A stretch of DNA of 64,000 nucleotides from contig CM069458.1 of the NCBI GenBank assembly GCA_035610835.1, forward strand, positions 35,210,718-35,274,717. Direction: 5' to 3'. Numbering within the stretch: position 1 is the first letter of the stretch; every line of letters starts with the position of its first letter. Both the position numbers and the translations under genes were made by a program. The DNA is from Ophiura sarsii (Eukaryota; Echinodermata; Ophiuroidea; Amphilepidida; Ophiuridae). The notes under the pieces were generated by a model. The model was not told the origin of the DNA, did no database searches, and saw only the letters and a list, made by a program, of their open reading frames with translations. Positions 56,222 to 64,000 of this stretch are shown here, piece by piece.

Positions 56222-59200
56222 CTATAATAACATTGAAGAAGAATCACTATCATTATTATGGAACAGCTTTCCACCCTCTATATCTGGCACGCTGTCAGTC
56301 TATCAAGAGTCCATCGAAAGCAGGTCAGGTTTATCTTTAGGGTGGAAGAGTTGGTTGTGGATGGTATAGTGCGTTTTCATAGCTGTAGATATCTTTTAGC
56401 TTTACGTACACTTTTTGACAAACTTCTACCGTCTGGAGTCATGAAATAAACTGAAAACTATCCATATCGTTAGAACAAATGTTATCAAGACGTACACGCA
56501 GTGAGTACATATTTCTTGACAACTTTACACGGTGTAATTTACGCATGAGTTTTCCTCATTCATATAAGCACGGCTTTTGCGATTAAAGGCATATTAGTAG
56601 CGCCCTCTATCATTGATTTTTACTATGAAAGCAGATTTTCTTGCAGATATGCATTTTTGATCATAGATTATAAAGAATTATGTGATCTTTTCCAGGGGAC
56701 GCCCTCAATCCTCAAAAACAAATTGGAAGCAGATTTTCTTGTAGATTTACTTTCTGATCATAAATATATTCCAAGTTACAGATCGATACGATTCCTAATT
56801 ACTTCAAAATCATGGTTTGAAAATATATATATAGATTGTACCGCTGCGGTACAATCTATTTGTCAAATGCTACTCTAAATTCACCCTAAAACCATGATTT
56901 GGAGGTAATTAGGAATCGTATCGCTCTGTAACTTCGAATATATTTATGATTTATGATCAGAAAGTAAATCTACAAGAAACTCTGCTTCCAATTTGTTTTC
57001 GAGGATTAAGGGCGTCCCCTGGAAAAGATCACATAATATACGTTTAAGTTTTATGGACATATATGATTACACAGACTCTTCGACTTGACCTGGCCGTAGC
57101 AAATACTCTATTCGGACACAAAGAAGAAAGCGTATACGAAAACGATACACCGAATGTTTTTAAATATATTGCTATTATATGCTCACCAGCATTGCTGGAA
57201 TCCAGATACGTTTGAAACTTGAGCCTGTAGTTGTCTTCAGAACCGGTGATATAAAACCCGTCATACGCGGCAAACCTTGTTTCAACACCATCATCCAAGT
57301 CTACTCTCAAGTCGTATGTTTTTCCTGGTATGTTGGAAATGGTGTAAATGTGTTCATTTCCAAGCCAGAACTCTCTTTCCACGTTACCGAACCCAGACTC
57401 GTATTCCGACCAATTACGATAGAAATCTACTGATCCGTCTTGGCGTCGCTGAAATACCTGTAATAGTCGGCAGTTCATGACAAAACGGACACAATCTTAT
57501 TAAGCTTTCTGGCCAAATGAACGATTTTGCTGTGTCAGAAAACTCATTTTCTCATGAAAATATTATGCGACGTCAGGAGGTGAAAGATGAAATGTTCCAT
57601 GAATATATTTAGTTGTATATTCCCGTACTATCCTTTATAAATAAGGCTTACTAATAAAAGGTAAGCTTAAGCTTATGCAATTTAGTCAGAAGTACAAACC
57701 ATAGGCCTACCCACATCTTTTACATGCCACAGATTTTGGTAGGGCGATTTACTTCATTTCCACCTAAAGAATAAGAAACGCTTGCGCTGCGAATAGGCTG
57801 AAAATGATTTACGCATCATAGTCAACATGGTCAAGGGTGCAATTCAGCATTTATGCGTGTAAAGTGACTCTAGCTATCTGAAAAAGTATGAGGCTTGCAA
57901 TGGATCAAAATGAATGGAACTAACAATGGACGGCAAATGAAACTAAATTGTATGATATCATGTGACATGAAAGCCACCAAATAACAAGAATGGCTTTGTA
58001 TTCGTGACAACTGACTGTTGATGCAACATAGACATATCCATGCCATGCCTAGAAACCAATTTCTTAGAAAATCATCACTCACTGTCCAGCCGCCTCCATC
58101 TGTTTCCATGTCACACCATACATTCATAGGAAAATCCAGTGAGAGGTTTGGAAATATGACGTAAGAACCGGATATGTTCTTATCATTCGCATGTAACATG
58201 TCATAGCAATCTTGTGGTAGAGCTGTGGAGGAAATCATGTTTTCATCTTTAAGTAAATTTGACGCAAACATTAAAGATACCGCTTACACTGGATTATAAG
58301 GTAAGTATGATAAACAATTAAACATTGTAATACTAATACAAGGAGTGTCAAAAAGAGTCTCACACGAGGGACGTAAATTAGCTTAGATACACCACATGTT
58401 TTTAGTTCTGAAATGATAGCCCGATCGTTCATGTTGTTAGCCCTATTAGTTCTCCATGAAATACGCTCCATCCCATTGAATTAAGGTTCGTTCACACTAG
58501 GCGATATTTAGCTATATTCGCCGTGCTGTGCGGTGTGCTTTCTGCTGCAATGTACGGCAATTCGTTGTAGGTCACGCTGGGTCAACGCAGGTCACCGCAT
58601 TCGATGGCAGCGCCGTATGGCAAAAAAGGAGAACGTTTTGGGCTCGATATTTCAAAAGTTGAGGCTCAGTGCTAACCATGGCTTATCTTTATTGTTTTGT
58701 GGCAAATTTGGTATCAATTGGTGCCGAAAAAAAAATTCATCCAAATATCTATCTAGTCTATTTGGTCAAAAAAATAATTGAAAGTCACTCTATAGGACAT
58801 AAACAAAGTGTATGACTTGATTTCGTTGAGCTCTTTATTATTAGATGCCCTATTCAAAATGTTAACTACGGAAGAATATCGCCGACGGCGTATGTTTCTG
58901 TGCGCTACAAATCATGGGCAGCGAAACATATTACACATCGGCACCTTTACAATTAAATAGTTTTTAAAATGATATTTCAGGACAATTTCTACTGCAGTTT
59001 AAAGGCATATTATGTGATCTTTTCCAGAGAGCACCCTCTATTCATCATTTTTTTTAGAAAGTAGATTTTCTTGCAGATTTACATTTCTGATCATAAATCG
59101 TACATACATTCCAAGTTACAGAGCGATACGCTTCCTAATTACCTCAAAATCATGGTTTTAGAGTGAATTTAGAGTGAAAATATAAACTGTCGTGTTAACC

Positions 59201-61492
59201 CGACAGTTTATTTTCACTCTTAAACCATGATTTTGAAGTAATTAAGATTCGTATCGCCCTGTAACTTAGAATGTATGTACGATTTATGTTCAGAAATGTA
59301 AATCTGCAAGAAAATCTGCTTTCATTTTTTTTTTCGATGTTGAGGGCATCCCCTGGAAAGATCACATAATATACCTTTAAGCAACTTACGACATAGATCT
59401 GTACTACATTCCCGCATCTCAGTTTCGGGATTGCTAATACATTTTCCGTGCGCTGTCGTGTTGTCGGAATTCACGCATGACTGCGTGCGAGTCCTTGTGC
59501 CGCCACCACATGTGACGCTGCATTCCCTCCAACCATTCACATATGTCCACGTAGCTGCGCGCAATAAGAAAGTATAACGGGTATCAGTGTTTTTCAAATC
59601 ACTTGAAAACTATTCAAAAATAACAATAAAAAACACAGTAATCTCATACTTTCATAAGAGCGTAGATCTTCCACCCATGCAGTTAACCCCATATGAAATT
59701 TACATTCCCCACTATGAAACCCTAACCCATAGGTCTATACATATTCTGAATTACATGGATAGTATATGTGCATATCGCATGGGGTGGCCTACCTGGATTT
59801 AAGGGCACATGGGATTCCTGTATCATCTGGAATATTAAGGGCGCCTGTAATAACTGGATTTTAAGAGTAAGCGTACACATCCCATGAACTCCCAACCCGA
59901 GAACCGCTCAGCCCACGAACCGCGAAATCTAGTTATGTAATATTTTCCAGGGGCGCCCTCTACCCATAATTTTCTTGCAAATTTACATTTCTGACCATAA
60001 ATCATGAATAAATTCTGAGTTACAGAGCGATACGATTCCTAATTACTTCAAAATCATTGTTTTTAGGGGTTGAAAATAGTTTTCACTCTATTTTCACTCT
60101 AAAAACCATGATTTATGATCAGAAATGTAAATCTGCAAGGAAATCTACTTTAAAAAAATAACCAAGCATAGAGGGCGTCCCCTGAAAGAAGATCACATAA
60201 TATGCCTTTAAGTTAATGTCTTCCACTGAGGGATTCCCAAAGTCAGGTAATTATTGAATATACCGAAATCCCGTATTGGGCCAGGAATTGTTAAAATAAC
60301 TTACTGCATGGGTCTGTATTGCATTCCCGCATCTCGGTTTGGGGATTTCCTACACAGCGGCCATGTGCAGCTTTGTTGTTGGAATTCACACAGAATTGCG
60401 TGCGTGTCTGTGTGCCTCCGCCACATGTTGCGCTACATGTACTCAATCCATTCACGTACTTCCATGACACTATACCAAGAAATTATATAAAATGTAATAC
60501 CAAACAATTGTTTATTAAAAATATATAAGCATTTGTTACTAATGCTGTAGAAAACAAACAGATGTTTAAAGAAAATATTGGGAATTCCCATTGCAAACTT
60601 TTGCTTTAAAAATGGGAATTCCTGGGTTGTTTAATTTGTTTATAGGGCTTCTCATGTCATCTATACCATTCTAAAGAAACATGGAACTTTTTCTTGGGAA
60701 ATCCTGGCAAACATCGACTTATTTGTATTTTTTTATTTATTCATTTTAGTCTTCTATAGGGGGTGTTCCATTAAAGTATGGAATAGCCGTTGCTTATTTT
60801 CAGTGATTCTATGAAGAGTTGCCTGGCCGAGTAAGTAAAGCAACTCGAAGTAAAGCAACAAAAGATAGTTCCTCTGTTTATATTTTCTTTAAGTCGTAAC
60901 AAATAACGTTGAATCTTGATTTTCAACAATCAGTTTACGTTTACGTGTGACTTTTTTTTGCACAGAGTTGAGATGAACTGATTTTAAATTTCATTCATAT
61001 ACGGTCACTACGCAAAACCTTGTATCTGCCTTGTGATTGGCCAAATAATAATATGCACCGACGACAATATAAGCCGTAGCCTGATTGGTCCATATTACGC
61101 ATACATCATAATAACTTTGATTGACAGGTAGATACGAGGGGTTTTCCCCGAACGCGAAACCGAATCGTTAAAACAGCTGGTCTCGATCAAATTAGATTAT
61201 AGGCGTACTACCGGACTTACGTTACTTAGCGATAATTACATATAATCGGTTTGTTTTGTACGATTCTACTTTATTATCACCGATTTTTTTAGAAAATAAA
61301 CTAGACCAGATACGTTTGATGCAAACAATAACAAGTGTATGACAAGAGCTATTTTGTTATTCACCCTGTATTATAAATTTAAAACAATATATCAGAGAAC
61401 GTATTTTCAAAATACAAAATAATACTTTGGTCCAAACTTTAGTAATCACCTGGTTTAGTGTCAGATGACGCATCGGAAAAAGCATCGCCCTC
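55968..61492 (-). CDS. Secreted TSP1-TSP1-fibrinogen-domain protein gene (5' end off window)
   Basis: Six - strand exons: 61492-61450, 60469-60305, 59554-59390, 58222-58083, 57457-57187, 56221-55968. Phases join without a break (0-1, 1-1, 1-1, 1-0, 0-1, 1-stop). The product has an acidic linker, two thrombospondin type-1 repeats and a complete C-terminal fibrinogen-related domain of about 220 residues. FReD proteins outside vertebrates are mostly secreted lectins that bind acetylated sugars in innate defence; TSP1 repeats bind matrix or glycans. The start and signal peptide are not in the window. By phase and style the missing first exon could be a PAN exon like that at 6554-6228. Structure deduced by eye. 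Confidence 0.9.
56583..57047. mobile_element. Hairpin MITE family C, copy 1
   Basis: Long inverted arms: GATCTTTTCCAGGGGACGCC (56687), TCGATACGATTCCTAATTAC and AAATCATGGTTT are mirrored on the right, closing on GTACCGCTGCGGTAC at 56838-56852. Ends TTAAAGGCATAT / ATACGTTTAA. The left end carries an extra partial arm. Confidence 0.9.
57187..57457 (-). CDS. FReD exon 2
   Basis: Acceptor ATTACAG|, donor GCTG|GTGAGC. Begins VFQRRQDGSVDFYRNWSEYE and contains EREFWLGNEHIY and YDLRVDLDD, the P-domain core of fibrinogen folds. Confidence 0.96.
58083..58222 (-). CDS. FReD exon 1
   Basis: Acceptor CCTCCACAG|, donor GGACA|GTGAGT. Reads LPQDCYDML, SGSYVIFP, VWCDMETDGGGWT, the domain start with the first disulfide pair. 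Joins TSP1 exon 2 as C-PLPQDC. Confidence 0.95.
58485..58870. repeat. Dispersed repeat, copy 2 (partner of 8726-8990)
   Basis: Starts near GTTCACACTAGGCGATATT. The shared part is 58670-58830 with ATAAACAAAGTGTATGACTT. Confidence 0.65.
58998..59380. mobile_element. Hairpin MITE family C, copy 2
   Basis: TTTAAAGGCATATTATGTGATC at the left and its inverse ending ACCTTTAA at 59380. The loop centre reads AACTGTCGTGTTAACCCGACAGTT (59184-59207), quoted here only as a dyad around GTTAAC. It ends 9 bases from the splice donor of TSP1 exon 2. Confidence 0.93.
59390..59554 (-). CDS. TSP1 repeat exon 2 (165 bp)
   Basis: Acceptor GCGCAG|, donor TGTC|GTAAGT, phase 1 at both ends. WTYVNGWRECSVTCGGGT, RTQSC, GKC, MREC, DLC: the six-cysteine pattern of group 1 TSP1 repeats. 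The first Trp pair of WSxWS is altered to W-YVNG-W. Confidence 0.96.
59933..60211. mobile_element. Hairpin MITE family C, copy 3 (left end worn)
   Basis: ATTTTCCAGGGGCGCCCTCT at the left, GATCACATAATATGCCTTTA at the right. The centre is TTTTCACTCTATTTTCACTC. Lies in the intron after TSP1 exon 1. Confidence 0.9.
60305..60469 (-). CDS. TSP1 repeat exon 1 (165 bp)
   Basis: Acceptor GGTATAG|, donor TGCA|GTAAGT, phase 1 at both ends, same length as the next TSP1 exon. WKYVNGLSTCSATCGGGT, RTQFC, GRC, MREC, DPC. An exon-duplication pair. Confidence 0.95.
61000..61160. promoter_or_regulatory. Possible CCAAT-type element
   Basis: TGATTGGCC (61036) and TGATTGGTCC (61082) are two inverted CCAAT cores 46 bp apart, within the intron of the TSP1-FReD gene. 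Only suggestive. Confidence 0.15.
61450..61492 (-). CDS. Linker exon (43 bp) of the TSP1-FReD gene
   Basis: Pyrimidine tract and acceptor TATTGTTTCAG|, donor CCAG|GTGATT. Reads EGDAFSDASSDTKP in phase 0, and its 3' phase 1 joins TSP1 exon 1. Short, so it rests on splice sites and phase alone. Confidence 0.55.
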
Positions 61493-61499
61493 CTGAAAC

Positions 61500-62415
61500 A
61501 ATAGAAAAGTATTAGACCAGAAAAGATGAAAAAGAAAAGGAGGAAGTTGGCTGTACACTTCAAATGTACAATGTGTGTTGCTCCTTATTCATACTCAGGC
61601 GAATTTCGTTAATACCGTTATTGGCTCAGCAGAGTGATACGTTATCGATCTGGGTTGTTTACATTTTGCAGAGTGATCAGCTGCGAGGATTTCTACAAAG
61701 TTGATTTTATACTTCACGAAAACATCAACAATTTCCCAAGGAAATTACAGTATTTGAGTTCTTCCATATGAATTTGTATATGTTATGGGATCTTGTTGGA
61801 GCATCAAATTATAAGTGCTTGCAAACTGCATGAGGGCGCGGTTCGTCAAGGGTTCAAGGTCAGCGTGATGTGACGCGCCAACAAGATCCCAACGATTTTT
61901 TCTTTCTTTTTCATTTCGTTATTTTTGTAATATGGTTTTCTTTCGTTGGGATGTACATGACACACATTGTTATACTTACGGGAAAGTAGCAATCGTTTTA
62001 CTTGGATTTATTTTCCTGAAATGACGGTGATTTTTTACGACCGAACCAAAAATGTTAGGAATTTTACAATTTAGCTCTGGTATAATGGTATGGTAATGTA
62101 TCACTGGGTGGGTTTTTTAAAAAGTCTATCTGAGGACCCATGAATCACCGTATGATACGCTCATGAAGGCAATGACCGTTAAATATAAAACGACCGCTAT
62201 AAAGTGCAAGCTGGAATAGAATACCATTAAGTCGACTGAATGGGCACAGACTCAGTATTTTATCAATTACTTAAAAGCATTTTTCAATTATTTGGTTAAT
62301 GGCTACATCTACATGATCAATATTTGTTTACAGCAAGACATTTCAACATAAAATCCTTACTTAGAGCAGGTTTATAATTGAATATGTTGTGAGAATACAG
62401 CCGCGTTTTACAAAG
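61500..62415. other. No recognised feature
   Basis: Probably intron of the TSP1-FReD gene. No PAN-like exon is found from here to the right edge. Confidence 0.4.
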
Positions 62416-62695
62416 GAAGAGCTTTGTTGCAAAAGGGCCACCAGATCACCCCCACATGTTACTCATTTTGGATTAGTGAATTTGCATTGACAAATCCATG
62501 GAATTAATCAAATTATTGTATAGCTGTGTTCATAACTGTTTATGACTTGGATTAGTGCATCCATGCACGCCAATTGAGGCACCAACAATACCAGCCACAT
62601 TCCACATATGAATAGCCATCAATTCAATATTGCAAAATCAGTAACAGGTAGAAATGGATGTAGGCCCTTTTGCAACACAGCTCTTCATTAATATG
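62416..62695. mobile_element. MITE, 280 bp (core of family D)
   Basis: Inverted ends GAAGAGCTTTGTTGCAAAAG and CTTTTGCAACACAGCTCTTC. The interior matches 38359-38640 (GCATTGACAAATCCATGGAA, GACTTGGATTAGTGCATCC). Confidence 0.88.
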
Positions 62696-62699
62696 TATT

Positions 62700-63560
62700 A
62701 TAGTGTTGTTCTGGAGTTTTGCGGTTTGCGAATGAAACGTTTTATTTTATGAGGGACTCGCTTTATGCGAGATTTAGTCAAAACCTATATGACACCCGGT
62801 CATGTTATAAACATGCTAAAGCCCAAGAGATGGTTTGGGGTAGGACGTTAATGAAGTAATGTTGTATAAGCCACGGAAGGATGGTCGGGGTAGGGGATAA
62901 ATGGAAATTAATTTAACTTCTAATGGTAAGTTATATAACCCGAGCACTCTTTGGTTGAGTTTGGGCAGGACTCCTTTTGTTTTTCGATGGTTGCAAACCA
63001 TGAGCTGCGGTAAACCATTCGTCGGCGATGATGTCATTTTGGTAAATATCTTGAAAGTAAAGAATCTCATTATACCTCTCGTATTGTTGGTAAATGTCTA
63101 GTGTTTAGTCCCCTCCATAGCAAAATGCGTACTAATATAGCTTAATTAGGTCAAAGACAAACTTTAATTTACCTGAATTCAGTACAGTTGTACTAAGCCT
63201 AGCATCACTGATCACCACCATTTTGTAAACTTATCAGCTTATAAAGTTATTTCAACGCCCCCCCCCCCCCCCCCCCCCCTTAATTACAGTAACGAAGCGT
63301 TTGTTTTTGGAAAGGGCACATTATTTGTGTCCATAATTATTCGAAAACCATACCACGATAGCAATGTTGCTTTGTTTGTTACTTTTCGAATAAAAGATTA
63401 TCCTAACGTATCAGATGGATATAAATTATTGGTCTTGAGAAAAAAATACTTAAAACACGCAATGCGGCAAATATGTTTTCATATGTGAAGAAAGAAAAAA
63501 ATCATTAGACTTCAAGAATGTATTTAACAATTAAAATAATATATAACAACATTTATATGA
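62700..63560. other. No gene; poly-C run
   Basis: About 22 C residues at 63258-63279. Open frames at 62816-63101 on both strands look random. Confidence 0.45.
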
Positions 63561-63564
63561 TACT

Positions 63565-63840
63565 GCCAAAAACTTGGGCCAAACATTTGAGAGGTTATAA
63601 CTTAAAAGGTAGTCAGCATAGCTAGTTCATATCTAAGTACAAAAAGGTAAATATTATATATCTGACCTTAATTGGTGAAAATGTGACACCAATTTGATGT
63701 CAACCTTTTGAAATGCAATGCTTTGAATAGAGCGTGGTCAGAACCCCCGTTTTTACCGATTTTAGCAATAAACCAACCACGCGTTGCACGAATTGCTCAG
63801 CCGCTGAGGATTGTGCCCTAACGCCTCGTCACATTTTTGA
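63565..63840. repeat. Dispersed repeat, copy 2 (partner of 9459-9760)
   Basis: See the partner. Both contain GAGGTTATAACTTA-like, AAGGTAAATAT, TTGGTGAAAAT and GCGTGGTCAGAACCC in order. Confidence 0.6.
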
Positions 63841-63854
63841 GAGTGTGTTACTTA

Positions 63855-64000
63855 TCTTCGAGTTACGAGTTCCGAGTTTCGAGTTTCGAGAAACTCAATG
63901 TGTTTATTAAAAACCCAGTCGTTTGTAATCCAATATAAAATATTCTTATTGAAATTCTAACTCAAAAAATCTTCAAAATTTCGAGTTAAGGTGTAGCTCA
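63855..64000. repeat. CGAGTT-word block cut by the window edge
   Basis: TTCGAGTTACGAGTTCCGAG, TTTCGAGTTTCGAGAAACTC and a final TTTCGAGTTAAGG: about seven copies of CGAGTT or its complement within 140 bp. Confidence 0.5.

Noticed and set aside
61357..61563. A signal-peptide exon starting MKCTANFLLFFF
   Set aside because: A strong acceptor lies inside it, and the 43-bp exon 61492-61450 fits the phase of TSP1 exon 1; the hydrophobic part is the pyrimidine tract of that acceptor read through.
62816..63101. Overlapping ORFs on both strands
   Set aside because: No recognisable motif on either strand; I could not support a gene.

Overview
The window is eukaryotic. It is AT-rich, its genes are split by spliced introns with GT-AG borders, and most of the space between exons is filled with LINE fragments, SINE-like tRNA heads, many small inverted-repeat elements, minisatellites and long homopolymer runs. 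A degenerin/ENaC channel gene next to a secreted TSP1-fibrinogen-domain gene, together with the repeat style, suggests a marine invertebrate, most likely a deuterostome such as an echinoderm or hemichordate. The species cannot be read from the sequence.

Three genes are supported. (1) A complete degenerin/ENaC/ASIC-family sodium channel lies on the + strand. It has ten coding exons between 19558 and 53893 whose intron phases all match, giving a 662-residue protein. It has three oddities: Ala-Gly where the family has His-Gly before TM1, a Cys at the degenerin position before TM2, and one 537-nt exon that adds about 180 residues to the extracellular domain. (2) A secreted protein gene on the - strand (61492 down to 55968) has a linker exon, two tandem 165-nt thrombospondin type-1 exons and a complete three-exon fibrinogen-related domain. 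Its 5' end lies off the right edge. (3) A - strand first exon (6554 to 6228) encodes a signal peptide and a PAN/apple domain. It ends in the phase that the linker exon of gene 2 needs, so the two may be paralogs of one PAN-TSP1-TSP1-FReD family, the left one running off the left edge. The channel gene and gene 2 converge, about 2.1 kb apart.

Layout: 1-6.1 kb holds a broken L1/Tx1-type endonuclease fragment, a GC-box satellite and a Tc1/mariner transposase remnant. 6.2-10.9 kb holds the PAN exon with a duplicated 5' region, an assembly gap and a 73-bp minisatellite. 10.9-14.9 kb is a partial duplicate of channel exons 5 and 6, broken by a foldback element and by a LINE with an intact reverse-transcriptase ORF. 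15-19.5 kb is repeats, including a 1.4-kb foldback element. 19.5-53.9 kb is the channel gene; its introns hold a 2.8-kb 57-bp minisatellite, a 721-bp hairpin, a second LINE with two insertions, a perfect 194-bp palindrome and a pair of inverted 700-bp elements. 54-64 kb is the TSP1-FReD gene with three copies of one hairpin element in its introns.

A recurring architecture stands out. Several islands that do not resemble one another in sequence are each saturated with one short word and its reverse complement (AACCTGG, AAACGTTT, CAACTGTTG, TTTACCC, CCAGTATCG). They look like independent foldback element families built the same way. All alignments were made by eye.
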